A DNA stretch of 64,000 nt, taken from NCBI RefSeq assembly GCF_022811605.1, contig NZ_CP094533.1, positions 3,472,001-3,536,000 on the forward strand, in the 5' to 3' direction. The position numbers and the translations under genes were made by a program. Source of the DNA: Agromyces soli (GTDB lineage: Bacteria > Actinomycetota > Actinomycetes > Actinomycetales > Microbacteriaceae). Shown here piece by piece: positions 26,185 to 34,796 of this stretch. Each line of letters begins with the position of its first letter. Positions within the stretch are counted from its first letter, which is position 1. The notes under the pieces were generated by a model. That model was not told the origin of the DNA and searched no databases. It worked only from the letters and a program-made list of their open reading frames with translations.

Positions 26185-26696
26185 GCGGTGACCTGCACCG
26201 GCGGCTGCGCCGACCACGGGAAGACGATCCAGTCGTCGGTGGCCCGGTAGCTGTAGTCCGGCACGAGCACCGTGCGCGACTTCGTGTAGAGCGTCGCCGT
26301 GCGCACCTCCGAGCCGACGTCGGTGAGCAGTTCGAGCACCTTCGCGAGCGTGCGGCCCGAGTCGGAGACGTCGTCGACGAGCAGCACCTTCAGGCCGGCG
26401 AGCGCGGGGGCGTCGAGCATCGGCGGGTGCACGATCGGCTCGGGCAGGACCTGCTCGATGTCGGTGTAGAACTCCACGTTGATGGAGCCGCACTGCTTGG
26501 TGCCGAGCGCGTACGAGATCGCGCCGGCCAGCAGCAGCCCGCCGCGGGCGATCGCGATGACGACGTCGGGGCGGAACCCCGACCCGAGCACGTCCGCGGC
26601 GAGGGTCCTCGCCGCCTCGCCGAACTGGTCCCAGCCGAGGATCTCGCGACGCACATCGGGTTCGCCGATGGCCGCGTCATTCGCGTCGAAGGTCAT
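26181..26696 (-). CDS. Phosphoribosyltransferase-domain protein
   Basis: Protein of 171 residues of the type I PRTase fold. The PRPP-binding loop is [21 protein letters not shown], and [15 protein letters not shown] is the early glycine-rich segment. The layout resembles hypoxanthine/xanthine-guanine phosphoribosyltransferase-like proteins (Gpt-like), but the base specificity is not clear. The ATG at 26696 lies within the end of the K+ channel gene (20-base overlap). A longer in-frame start 12 codons upstream exists and lacks support. Confidence 0.87.
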   Translation of the reverse strand: MTFDANDAAIGEPDVRREILGWDQFGEAARTLAADVLGSGFRPDVVIAIARGGLLLAGAISYALGTKQCGSINVEFYTDIEQVLPEPIVHPPMLDAPALAGLKVLLVDDVSDSGRTLAKVLELLTDVGSEVRTATLYTKSRTVLVPDYSYRATDDWIVFPWSAQPPVQVTA

Positions 26697-27447
26697 CCTG
26701 CAAGGGTACGGCGTCGGGGGCCGCCCCGGCATCCGCGGTCCGTCCCTCGTGCGGGCGCTCGCGCTCCTCGTGCGGCCGCTCGCGGAGCTGCCCGAGGCGC
26801 TCGGTGAACAGCGAGACGATCGTGGCCGAGGCGGTGCCGACGATCGCGATGCCGCCGATCATCAGCATGACGGCGAAGATGCGCCCGGTCACCGTCACCG
26901 GGTACATATCGCCGTAGCCCACGGTGGCGATCGTGACGCAGGCCCACCAGATCGCGTCGCCGAAGCTCTGGATCGTCGCGCCCGGAGCGTCGCGCTCGAC
27001 GTTCAGCGTGGCGAGCGCGATGAAGACGATGAAGACGACGGCGTAGACGAGCATCGAGGAGACGACCCGCGCGCGGAACGCGTCGCCGCCATGGCCCCGG
27101 AAGAACCGCACCCGGTGCACGAGACTCACCACGCGAAGCGCCCGGAACACCGGCAGCAGCGCCGAGAGCACGTCGAGCGGGTGGTGCGCGAGGAACGCGA
27201 TCCGGTGCCCGCGCGGGGTGAGCGCGCAGCGCACGACGACGTCGACGACGAAGGTCGCCCAGGAGAGGATGAGCAGCAGCTGCAGCGTCAGCACGAGCCA
27301 GGGCGGCAGCGCCTCCGTGAGCACGAGGGTCGCGTAGGCGACGAGGAACCCGATCCCGAGCACGACGAGCGGCCCGGTCGTGCGGTCCTCCCAGGCGCGG
27401 CGGCGGGCGGTCTCACGATCGCGCTCGCCCCCGCCCGTCCCGCTCAT
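26677..27447 (-). CDS. Voltage-gated-type potassium channel
   Basis: Protein of 256 residues with six probable membrane segments, an S4-like basic stretch (FRALRVVSLVHRVRFFRGHGG), a pore helix (IQSFGDAIWWACVTIATVGYGD) and the selectivity filter TVGYGD. The last ~50 residues are a charged, His/Glu/Arg-rich cytoplasmic tail. It conducts K+ across the membrane. Its start overlaps the SDR gene's end by four bases (27444-27447), and its end overlaps the next gene. Confidence 0.93.
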   Translation of the reverse strand: MSGTGGGERDRETARRRAWEDRTTGPLVVLGIGFLVAYATLVLTEALPPWLVLTLQLLLILSWATFVVDVVVRCALTPRGHRIAFLAHHPLDVLSALLPVFRALRVVSLVHRVRFFRGHGGDAFRARVVSSMLVYAVVFIVFIALATLNVERDAPGATIQSFGDAIWWACVTIATVGYGDMYPVTVTGRIFAVMLMIGGIAIVGTASATIVSLFTERLGQLRERPHEERERPHEGRTADAGAAPDAVPLQDDLRRE

Positions 27448-28226
27448 CGCCCGGTCCGCACCTCGAGCGGTCCCCGCGCCAGCAGGTGCGGGGCGGCCTG
27501 CGCCACAGGTTTCACGACGATGAGGTCGAGATCGACGTGCCTGGGTTTGCCCATCGCGTCGGCGATGACCGCGGCGACGTCCTCGGCGGCGAGCGGCTCC
27601 GCCACTCCGGCGTAGACGGCCTCCGCCTTCTCCCGGTCGCCGCCGTAGCGCACGAGCGAGAACTCCTCGGTGCGCACCATGCCGGGCGCGACCTCCACGA
27701 CGCGGATCGGTTCGCCGTTCAACTCCAGCCGCAGCACCGCGGTGACGGCGTGGGCGGCCGACTTCGCGGCGTTGTACCCGCCTCCGCCCGCGTACGGTAC
27801 GTGCCCGGCGATCGAGGTGACGTTGACGAGGTCGGCGACGCCGCGCTCCGCGGCCCCCTGCCGCAGCAGCGGCAGGAGCGCCGCGGTGACGCGCTGCAGC
27901 CCGAGCACGTTCACCTCGAACATCCAGCGCCAGTCCTCGGGATCGGATGCCTCGACGGAGGCGACCCCCTTGGCCCCGCCCGCGTTGTTCACGAGCCCGT
28001 GCACGGGCCCGCCCCGGGCGAGCTCGGCGGCGAGGGCGTCGACGTCGTCCTGCCTGGTGACGTCGCAGACGACGAACGCGGCCCCCGTCTCCTCGGCGAG
28101 CGCGCGCAGCCGATCCGCGCGCCGCGCGACGGCGACCACCTCCCAGCCGCCTGCGCGGAGCGCCCGCACCGTGGCTTCGCCGATGCCCGAGCTCGCCCCG
28201 GTGACCACTGCCCGCCTGCCGTTCAT
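27444..28226 (-). CDS. SDR family NAD(P)-dependent oxidoreductase
   Basis: Protein of 260 residues of the classical short-chain dehydrogenase type. The cofactor motif TGASSGIG is at about 9-16, NNAG is at the expected place, and the catalytic set is S (in VNVTSIAGHVPY) with YNAAK. The substrate is unknown. The ATG at 28226 is preferred over an in-frame upstream start because the divergent acyltransferase gene begins 35 bases away. It heads the minus-strand run that continues to the amidase. Confidence 0.9.
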   Translation of the reverse strand: MNGRRAVVTGASSGIGEATVRALRAGGWEVVAVARRADRLRALAEETGAAFVVCDVTRQDDVDALAAELARGGPVHGLVNNAGGAKGVASVEASDPEDWRWMFEVNVLGLQRVTAALLPLLRQGAAERGVADLVNVTSIAGHVPYAGGGGYNAAKSAAHAVTAVLRLELNGEPIRVVEVAPGMVRTEEFSLVRYGGDREKAEAVYAGVAEPLAAEDVAAVIADAMGKPRHVDLDLIVVKPVAQAAPHLLARGPLEVRTGR

Positions 28227-28260
28227 GCGCCTATTCTGCCCGTGCTGGAACAATGGGGCG

Positions 28261-29421
28261 ATGCCTTCCACGCCGACGACGCCGACGAAGTCCCAGCCGC
28301 ACCAGAAGAAACGGGTGCCGCTGTGGGACAACGCGAGGTGGATCGCGATCGTCCTCGTCGTCGTCGGTCACGGCATCCTGCCGCTCATCGGCGAGTCCAA
28401 CTCGGCGTACAGCGTCTACCTGTTCATCTACTCCTTCCATGTGGCGGTGTTCGTCACGGTCTCGGGCTACTTCGCGAAGTCGGGGCCGCCGACGGCCCGG
28501 TCGATCCGCCAGGTGATCACCGACATCGTGCTGCCGTACCTGATCTTCGAGACGATCTGGACGGTGCTGCGATTCCTCCTCGGCACCGGGGTCGGGCTCG
28601 ACTACGCGACGCCGTCGTGGACGCTCTGGTTCCTCATCGCGCTCGCGGTGTGGCGCGTCGCGCTGCCCTACCTGGTGGTGCTGCGGGCGCCCCTGCTCAT
28701 CGCGATCGCGATCTCCGTCGCCGCCGGCTACTCGGAGACGATCGACTCGACGCTCGCCCTCAGCCGCACCTTCGGCATGCTGCCGTTCTTCGTCTTCGGG
28801 TGGAAGCTGCGGCAGTGGCGCATCACCGGCCGCTGGTTGGCGCTGCCCGCCCGCGTGGCCTGGCGCTGGCGCGCGGGGGCGATCGCGCTGTTCGCCGCGG
28901 TGCTCATCGCCATGCCGAGCGCGATCGAGTGGTGGCGCGACATGAAGCTCCGCCGGTTCCTGCTCTACGACGAGTCCTACCCCGACCTCGGCTACGACGA
29001 GCCGTGGACGGGCGCCATCCGGCTCGGTCTGCTCCTCGCCGCCATGGTGCTCGCGGTCGCCTTCCTCACGCTCATGCCGCGCGGGGCGCACTGGTTCACG
29101 CCGTTCGGCGCCGCGACGATGTACATCTACCTGCTGCACAGCTTCGTGCTCTATCCGTTCCGCGAGTCGGGCGTGCTCGAGGGCGATCAGCCGTTCTGGG
29201 TGCTGCCCGCGATGATCGTATTCTGCGTCGGCATCTCGATCGTGCTGTCGCTGAAACCCGTGCGCCGGCTCTTCCGCCCGCTCGTCGAGCCGCGCGCCAG
29301 GTGGCTGTTCCGCCCGGAGCCGTCGACCGCGACCGGCACGATCGTGCTCCCCCCGGAGGCCCTTCCGCCGGGCCCGGCCGGTACGACGCCGCCCACGGCC
29401 CCGCCCGCGCCGCGCGACTGA
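28261..29421 (+). CDS. Membrane acyltransferase (acyltransferase 3 family)
   Basis: Protein of 386 residues with about ten membrane segments. The start of the acyltransferase-3 domain reads WDNARWIAIVLVVVGHGI, with the conserved histidine, followed by YSFHVAVFVTVSGYFAK, and the C-terminal helix pair ends near YIYLLHSFVLYPFR. The family adds acyl groups to sugars or cell-envelope polymers. The last ~45 residues are a Pro/Thr-rich cytoplasmic tail. It is divergent from the SDR gene with only 34 bases between them. Confidence 0.85.
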   Translation: MPSTPTTPTKSQPHQKKRVPLWDNARWIAIVLVVVGHGILPLIGESNSAYSVYLFIYSFHVAVFVTVSGYFAKSGPPTARSIRQVITDIVLPYLIFETIWTVLRFLLGTGVGLDYATPSWTLWFLIALAVWRVALPYLVVLRAPLLIAIAISVAAGYSETIDSTLALSRTFGMLPFFVFGWKLRQWRITGRWLALPARVAWRWRAGAIALFAAVLIAMPSAIEWWRDMKLRRFLLYDESYPDLGYDEPWTGAIRLGLLLAAMVLAVAFLTLMPRGAHWFTPFGAATMYIYLLHSFVLYPFRESGVLEGDQPFWVLPAMIVFCVGISIVLSLKPVRRLFRPLVEPRARWLFRPEPSTATGTIVLPPEALPPGPAGTTPPTAPPAPRD

Positions 29422-29459
29422 GCCGGCCGGTCAGCGGTTACGCCGTGTGTCGGGTCGCG

Positions 29460-29488
29460 TTGCCCGGCCTGCGCGCCCCGCCTAGCGT
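29460..29488 (+). promoter_or_regulatory. Candidate promoter for metY
   Basis: TTGCCC (29460-29465), a 17-base spacer and TAGCGT (29483-29488) give good housekeeping-sigma spacing. The start would be near 29495, with a 45-base leader. I see no SAM or other riboswitch fold in this short leader. Confidence 0.5.
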
Positions 29489-29539
29489 GGTCGCAACACG
29501 GCCGGGCCACCCGAGCCGGCCGAACCGAAGGAGAGCTCG

Positions 29540-30862
29540 ATGAGCAACGCAGCCGACTGGCGCTTCGAGACCAAGCAGGTCCACTCCGGCGCCGCCCCCG
29601 ACCCGATCACGAAGGCCCGCGCGACCCCGATCTACCAGACGACCTCGTACGTCTTCGACAATGCCGAGCACGCGCAGAACCTCTTCGCGCTCGCCGAGTT
29701 CGGCAACATCTACACCCGCATCCAGAACCCGACCCAGGCGGTCGTCGAGGAGCGGGTCGCCGCGCTCGAGGGCGGCACGGGCGCACTGCTGCTCGCTTCC
29801 GGCCAGTCGGCGGCGACCTTCTCGGTGCTGAACATCGCGCAGGCGGGCGACCACATCGTCTCGTCGAGCTCGATCTACGGCGGCACCTACAACCTCTTCA
29901 AGTACACGCTCGCGAAGCTCGGCATCGAGACCACCTTCGTCGAGAACCAGGACGACGCCGAGGAGTGGCGCCGCGCGGTGCGCCCGAACACGAAGCTCTT
30001 CTTCGCCGAGACCATCGGCAACCCGAAGATCAACGTGCTCGACATCGGCCTCGTGTCGGGCATCGCGCACGACGCCGGCATCCCGCTCGTCGTCGACAAC
30101 ACGATCGCGACGCCGTACCTCATCCGTCCGTTCGAGCACGGCGCGGACATCGTCATCCACTCGGCGACGAAGTTCCTCGGCGGCCACGGCACCACCATCG
30201 GCGGCATCATCGTCGACGGCGGGAAGTTCGAGTGGTCGAAGAACGTCGAGAAGTTCCCCGGCCTCACCGAGCCCGACCCCTCGTACCACGGCGCGAGCTA
30301 CACGGCCGCGGTCGGCGACGGCCTCGCCTACATCATCAAGGCCCGCGTGCAGCTGCTGCGCGACCTGGGCGCGGCGATCTCGCCGAACAGCGCCTGGCTG
30401 CTCATCCAGGGCATCGAGACGCTGTCGCTGCGCATCGAGCGTCACGTGCAGAACGCGCAGGAGATCGCCGAGTGGCTCGACGACCACCCGGACGTCGCGA
30501 GCGTGAACTACTCCGGCCTGCCCTCGAGCCCCTGGTACGCGGCGGCGAACACCTACGCCCCGAAGGGCGTCGGCGCGGTGCTGTCCTTCGAGCTGAAGGG
30601 CGGCGTCGACGCGGGCCGCGCGCTCGTCGACAACCTCTCGCTGTTCTCGCACCTCGCGAACATCGGCGACGTGCGCTCGCTCGTCATCCACCCGGCCTCG
30701 ACGACGCACTCGCAGCTCACGCCCGAGCAGCAGCTCACGAGCGGCGTGACGCCGGGCCTCGTGCGGCTCTCGGTCGGCATCGAGAACATCGACGACCTGA
30801 AGGCGGACCTCGAGGCCGGCCTCGCCGCCGCCCGCGCCGCCTCGGAGGCGCTCCGCGCGTAA
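29540..30862 (+). CDS. metY: O-acetylhomoserine sulfhydrylase (aminocarboxypropyltransferase)
   Basis: PLP enzyme that makes homocysteine from O-acetylhomoserine and sulfide in methionine synthesis. It has 440 residues, the usual length of the long MetY form. The PLP lysine is in HSATKFLGGHGTTIGG, the aspartate that contacts the pyridine is in PLVVDNTIATPYLIRP, and YTRIQNPT is the substrate-binding segment. The ATG at 29540 is preceded by AAGGAG. It pairs functionally with metX downstream, which makes its substrate, although a terminator lies between them. A cystathionine gamma-synthase role is less likely given the length and the GIPLVVDNT context. Confidence 0.95.
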   Translation: MSNAADWRFETKQVHSGAAPDPITKARATPIYQTTSYVFDNAEHAQNLFALAEFGNIYTRIQNPTQAVVEERVAALEGGTGALLLASGQSAATFSVLNIAQAGDHIVSSSSIYGGTYNLFKYTLAKLGIETTFVENQDDAEEWRRAVRPNTKLFFAETIGNPKINVLDIGLVSGIAHDAGIPLVVDNTIATPYLIRPFEHGADIVIHSATKFLGGHGTTIGGIIVDGGKFEWSKNVEKFPGLTEPDPSYHGASYTAAVGDGLAYIIKARVQLLRDLGAAISPNSAWLLIQGIETLSLRIERHVQNAQEIAEWLDDHPDVASVNYSGLPSSPWYAAANTYAPKGVGAVLSFELKGGVDAGRALVDNLSLFSHLANIGDVRSLVIHPASTTHSQLTPEQQLTSGVTPGLVRLSVGIENIDDLKADLEAGLAAARAASEALRA

Positions 30863-30881
30863 CGCGAAGCCCAGCACGACC

Positions 30882-30913
30882 CGGATGCCGCAGGCCGACG
30901 CCTGCGGCATCCG
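30882..30913 (+). terminator. Intrinsic terminator after metY
   Basis: A perfect 13-base stem (30882-30894 with 30901-30913) and six-base loop begin 20 bases after the metY stop. The GGATGC/GCATCC pair is at its base. A C/T-rich tract follows. Confidence 0.85.
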
Positions 30914-30926
30914 TCGTCTCCCCTTC

Positions 30927-31008
30927 CACAACTCAGGAACATCTGCCGGTTATGGCCGTCGTCATCCGCCCGATCCGCGTCGCCCCTGGCTGGCCCTCCT
31001 GAGTTGTG
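30927..31008 (+). repeat. Dispersed inverted-end element, copy C
   Basis: An 82-base intergenic segment. The left arm CACAACTCAGGAA and right arm TCCTGAGTTGTG pair over 12 bases. GAACATCTGCCGGTTATGGCCG is the conserved left portion. It lies between the metY terminator and metX. The remaining gap to 31083 holds no gene. Confidence 0.8.
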
Positions 31009-31083
31009 CGAGGGCGACGGTGGCCGGACGCCTCGACCGTAACAATGCCCGCGCGCCCCGCGCGCTCGGGGAGAATCGAAGGC

Positions 31084-32289
31084 ATGGACTGGCAGACGCA
31101 GGCGGACGTCGTCCCGGCGAGCATCGTGCCGGAGGCGCGGGCGCACAGCCTGCTCGGCCGAGCCCCGGCGACCGGCGCCTGGCGCATCGGCGACCCGGTC
31201 GGCGACCGCCGCTTCGCCGAGATCGGCGCGGTCCGGCTCGAGTCCGGCGAGACGCTGCCCGAGGTCACGATCGCCTACGAGACCTGGGGCGAACTCTCCC
31301 CCGCGCGCGACAACGCCGTGCTCGTGCTGCACGCGCTCACGGGCGACAGCCACGTGCTCGGCTCGGCTGGGCCCGGCCACCCGAGCGCCGGCTGGTGGGA
31401 GGACGTCGTGGGCCCGGGCCGCGCGATCGACACCGAGCGCTGGTTCGTCATCGCCCCGAACGTGCTCGGCGGCTGCCAGGGCTCGACCGGCCCGGCCTCC
31501 CTCGCGCCCGACGGCGCCGAGTGGGGCGGCCGATTCCCGTTCCTGACGATCCGCGACCAGGTCGCCGCGCAGCAGGCCCTCGCCGACGAGCTCGGCCTCG
31601 AGCGTTTCGCCGCCGTCGTGGGCGGCTCGATGGGCGCGATGCACGTGCTCGAGTGGGCGATCACCGCCCCCGAGCGGGTCGAGCGGATCGCCGTGCTCGC
31701 CGGCCCGCCCGCGGCGACCGCGGACCAGATCGCCCTGAACTCGGTGCAGCTCGAGGCCATCCGCTCCGACCCCGCCTTCGCCGGCGGCGCCTACTACGAC
31801 GCCCCCGACGGCGAAGGCCCGAGCCGGGGCCTCGCACTCGCCCGCCGGATGGCGATGCTGAACTACCGTACGGCGACCGAGCTCAACGACCGCTTCGCGC
31901 GCAGCTGGCAGTCGGGCCTCGACCCGCTCGGCGGCGGCGGCCGGTTCGCCGTCGAGTCGTACCTCGACTTCCACGGCAACAAGTTCACCCGGCGCTTCGA
32001 CGCGAACAGCTACCTCGTGCTCACCGAGGCGATGAACTCGCACGACGTCGGCCGAGGGCGCGGCGGGGCGGCGACGGCGCTCGCCGGCATCGAGGCGAAG
32101 AGCCTCGTGCTCGGCATCGAGAGCGACCGGTACTTCCCGCTCGCCGGGCAGCGCGAGATCGCGGCGCAGCTGCGGCGCAGTGTGCACGGGCCGGACCCGG
32201 TCGTCCTCGACTCCGAGTACGGCCACGACGCCTTCCTCATCGAGTCCGACGCCGTGGGCCGCGCGATCGCGGCGCTGCTCGCCGCCTGA
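31084..32289 (+). CDS. metX: Homoserine O-acetyltransferase
   Basis: Acylates homoserine with acetyl-CoA, committing it to methionine. It has 401 residues of the alpha/beta-hydrolase type. The nucleophile serine is in GGSMGAMHVLEWA, VIAPNVLGGCQGSTGP and LPEVTIAYETWGEL are family motifs, and the catalytic Asp and His are near residues 360-390 (DSEYGHDAFL). It is preceded by a gap of about 220 bases holding the metY terminator and repeat copy C. The ATG at 31084 was chosen by homology in length. No strong ribosome site is seen (AGGCATG only). Confidence 0.95.
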   Translation: MDWQTQADVVPASIVPEARAHSLLGRAPATGAWRIGDPVGDRRFAEIGAVRLESGETLPEVTIAYETWGELSPARDNAVLVLHALTGDSHVLGSAGPGHPSAGWWEDVVGPGRAIDTERWFVIAPNVLGGCQGSTGPASLAPDGAEWGGRFPFLTIRDQVAAQQALADELGLERFAAVVGGSMGAMHVLEWAITAPERVERIAVLAGPPAATADQIALNSVQLEAIRSDPAFAGGAYYDAPDGEGPSRGLALARRMAMLNYRTATELNDRFARSWQSGLDPLGGGGRFAVESYLDFHGNKFTRRFDANSYLVLTEAMNSHDVGRGRGGAATALAGIEAKSLVLGIESDRYFPLAGQREIAAQLRRSVHGPDPVVLDSEYGHDAFLIESDAVGRAIAALLAA

Positions 32290-32344
32290 GCCTCCGGCGG
32301 GCGCGCGTCGCCGCTCGAACGAGCGCCACCGGCCCGCTCTGCAC

Positions 32345-32350
32345 TAGGGT
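32345..32350 (+). promoter_or_regulatory. Candidate -10 for the two-component set
   Basis: TAGGGT fits TAnnnT and lies about 50 bases before the histidine kinase GTG. The kinase has a GAGGAAG ribosome site (near 32391). No convincing -35 is seen. Confidence 0.35.
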
Positions 32351-32400
32351 TCGACTATCGGGCTTCCGTCGCGGGCGCCCTTGTTCGGCTGAGGAAGATC

Positions 32401-33555
32401 GTGCATCGCATCCACAACGAACGCGATCGGCTCCTCGCCCGGATCGCGCGGCTGACCGGCCTCTCCGGGTGCGCCGGGGCGGTGCTGTGCCTGCTCGTGC
32501 CGGACTCCACGGGCCTCATCGCCCGGATCGTCGCCATCGTGCTCATCCTGCTCGTGGCCGGCGCGATCGTGCTGCACACCGAACGCGGCGAGCTCGGCCC
32601 GGCGCTCGGCGCGGTGGCGGCGGGCGTCGCCGCCATCCTCCTCGTGGGCCTCGACACCCCGGGCCCGGCCGGATCGACGGCCATCGCGGCCATCGCGGGC
32701 GCCGCGACGGCCGCGCTCGCGCTGACCCTCGTCCCCCGACGCCACGGTCAGCTCATCGTCGCGAGCCTCGCCGCCGTCGTCGTCATCGCCGTCTGGATCG
32801 GCGCGGTCGCCGGCCGCGGCTCGCTGCTGCCCATCGTCGCCGCGATCGCGGGCTGGGCGGCCTGCGGCCTGCTCGCGACCTGGACGGCGCGCGCGATCGA
32901 CCGGGCCGCCGACCGCATCTCCGAGGTCGGTCGGGCGCACGAGGCGGAGCGCCTCGCGAGCGAGGCGGAGTCGCAGCAGCGCCAGGACGCCCGGCTGCTG
33001 CACGACACCGTGCTCGCGACCCTCAGCCTCCTCGCGCACTCCGGCGTCGGCGTGGGCCAGGCCGCCCTCCGCGACCAGGCGCGCGACGACGCCCGCCTGC
33101 TGCGCCAGCTGCGCCTGGGCGTGCCGCTCGAGGTCGGCTCGCACCCGATGTACGCGCCCGAGGCCGACGAGGACGCGCTCGGCTCGACCTTCGAGTCGGT
33201 CCGCCAGCGTTTCGCCCGGATGGGCCTCGACGTGAACTGGCACGGCGCCGGCCAACTGCTGCTCCCCCGGGACAGCCTCGACGCGCTGCTCGGCGCGCTC
33301 GGCGAGTGCCTCGAGAACGTGCGCCGGCACTCCGGCGTGAACGAGGCGGACGTCACGGTCACCGACGACGAGCGTGCGGTGCGCGCGATGATCACCGACG
33401 CCGGCACCGGCTTCCAGACCGACGCGGTCGAGCCCGGCCGGCTCGGCTTCGCCGAGTCGGTGGTGGGCCGTCTGCACGCCGTCGGCGGGCGCGCCAGGGT
33501 CTTCTCCTCCCCAGGGGCCGGAACGACCGTCATGCTCGAGGTGCCGAAGCCGTGA
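32401..33555 (+). CDS. Sensor histidine kinase (NarL/LiaS-type partner)
   Basis: Protein of 384 residues. The N-terminal half holds about five to six membrane segments (15-160) with little outside the bilayer, and a helical dimer region follows. The likely phospho-acceptor is H201 in QDARLLHDTVL, a HisKA_3-like motif. The ATPase domain (about 280-384) has GECLENVRRHSG (N box), ITDAGTGFQTDAV (G1) and a short G2 region. The GTG at 32401 has a strong ribosome site. It overlaps the next gene by four bases and works with the response regulator encoded two genes downstream. Confidence 0.87.
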   Translation: MHRIHNERDRLLARIARLTGLSGCAGAVLCLLVPDSTGLIARIVAIVLILLVAGAIVLHTERGELGPALGAVAAGVAAILLVGLDTPGPAGSTAIAAIAGAATAALALTLVPRRHGQLIVASLAAVVVIAVWIGAVAGRGSLLPIVAAIAGWAACGLLATWTARAIDRAADRISEVGRAHEAERLASEAESQQRQDARLLHDTVLATLSLLAHSGVGVGQAALRDQARDDARLLRQLRLGVPLEVGSHPMYAPEADEDALGSTFESVRQRFARMGLDVNWHGAGQLLLPRDSLDALLGALGECLENVRRHSGVNEADVTVTDDERAVRAMITDAGTGFQTDAVEPGRLGFAESVVGRLHAVGGRARVFSSPGAGTTVMLEVPKP

Positions 33556-34796
33556 GCGGACTGCACTCGACCATCGAACGCTCGTTCCGGCGACCGGCGC
33601 GCTCGGCGCGCGCCGCCGTCGACATGCGCGAGCGCCACGGTGGTCGGCGGATGTCTGCGGGCATCACGATCGCCGCGGCGGTGCTCGTCGCCGGGCACTT
33701 CGTGCACCTCCTCGCCACGGCCGGCGCCTATCCGGCCGGCCGGGACCCCTGGGCGGCGTGGATCGCGCTCGCGGTCGTCCTCGCCGGCGGCGTCGTCTCC
33801 CGGCTGTTCTCGCCGCGGATGCCGGCCTGGGTCTACCTCGCGCTGTTCACCGCGCTCGCGGTGCCGGTTGGCCTCGACCTCGTCGCGACCCAGGGCCTGC
33901 TGCACCTCGGCGTCGCGCCGACGGCGGCCGCGGCATCCGCCGTCGTGCTGATGCCCGTGACGACGCTGCGCGGCCGCCGCGTGCCCGTCGTGGTCGCCGG
34001 GGTCATCGGCGCGGCGATCGCGATCGTCTCCCTGCTGCAGCTGCCCGCCGCCGGCTCCCTCGTCGTCGTCGGCGTCGCGGTCGCCGCGTCCGCCGTGCTG
34101 CCCGTCGTCGTCGCCGCACTCGCGATCGTGGGGTTCCGCCGGCTCGTCGGGCGCGAGCTCGACCTCTCGCTCGTGCAGAGCACGGTGCAGACCCCGCGCA
34201 GCGCGGTCGGCATGCGCGCCTCGGAGGAGCTCGCACGGCTCGACTTCGACGCCGAGTCGCTGCTCGAGGACGTCGGCTCCGGACGGCTGCCGATCCCGCT
34301 GCCGACCGACGCGGCGCTCCGGGCCGGCGCGCTCGCGGCGAAGCTGCGGGTCCGCCTCATCGAGGGGCGCAGCGACACCTGGCTGAAGCACGCCGTCACC
34401 GAGTCGGCGTACCTCAGCCGCCGCGTCACGATCGACGACCCGGAGGGCGACGCCGGTGTCCTCGCTCCGGCCCAGCGCGACGGTCTGCTGCTCACGCTCT
34501 GGCTGATCGCCGGCGAGCGGCGCCCGCGCCGGGCGGCCGGCGCGAGGGTGGTCGTGCGGGTCCGCAGCGAGCCGTTCGACGACGACGAACGTGGCCCGCT
34601 CGCGATCGAGATCGAGGTCTCCGGCGTGGCGCGGCGTCATCTGGACCCCGCCATCTGGGATGCACTCGGTAGTCTCGGAAGTCACGAGGTCGTGTCCACA
34701 TCGGATTCGATCAGGATCGAACTCGTCTGCCCGGTCGACCCGAACGCCCCGGCAGCCGCTTCGGCGCCTCGAGGCGCCCGAACGAGGGGAAGATGA
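33552..34796 (+). CDS. Multi-pass membrane protein of two-component set, unknown function
   Basis: Protein of 414 residues. A basic N-terminus (to about residue 38) is followed by about five membrane segments (40-200) and a C-terminal cytoplasmic domain of about 200 residues. That domain has no histidine-kinase H, N, G1 or G2 motif that I can see, but its strand pattern (AGARVVVRVRSEPFDDDERGPLAIEIEVSG) could be a degenerate kinase-like fold. GTGA overlap with the kinase and ATG next to its stop for the regulator indicate a single translational unit. The function is unknown. Confidence 0.78.
   Translation: MSGLHSTIERSFRRPARSARAAVDMRERHGGRRMSAGITIAAAVLVAGHFVHLLATAGAYPAGRDPWAAWIALAVVLAGGVVSRLFSPRMPAWVYLALFTALAVPVGLDLVATQGLLHLGVAPTAAAASAVVLMPVTTLRGRRVPVVVAGVIGAAIAIVSLLQLPAAGSLVVVGVAVAASAVLPVVVAALAIVGFRRLVGRELDLSLVQSTVQTPRSAVGMRASEELARLDFDAESLLEDVGSGRLPIPLPTDAALRAGALAAKLRVRLIEGRSDTWLKHAVTESAYLSRRVTIDDPEGDAGVLAPAQRDGLLLTLWLIAGERRPRRAAGARVVVRVRSEPFDDDERGPLAIEIEVSGVARRHLDPAIWDALGSLGSHEVVSTSDSIRIELVCPVDPNAPAAASAPRGARTRGR

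Noticed and set aside
29489-29539. Possible SAM or other riboswitch before metY
   Set aside because: The predicted leader is only about 45 bases, with no pairing scheme long enough for a known SAM riboswitch.
30885-33551. Very long + strand frame (over 1300 codons) covering metX and the kinase
   Set aside because: Only its last part (from 33552) is a gene. The rest is a shadow frame of metX and the histidine kinase, rich in Arg/Pro with no domain.
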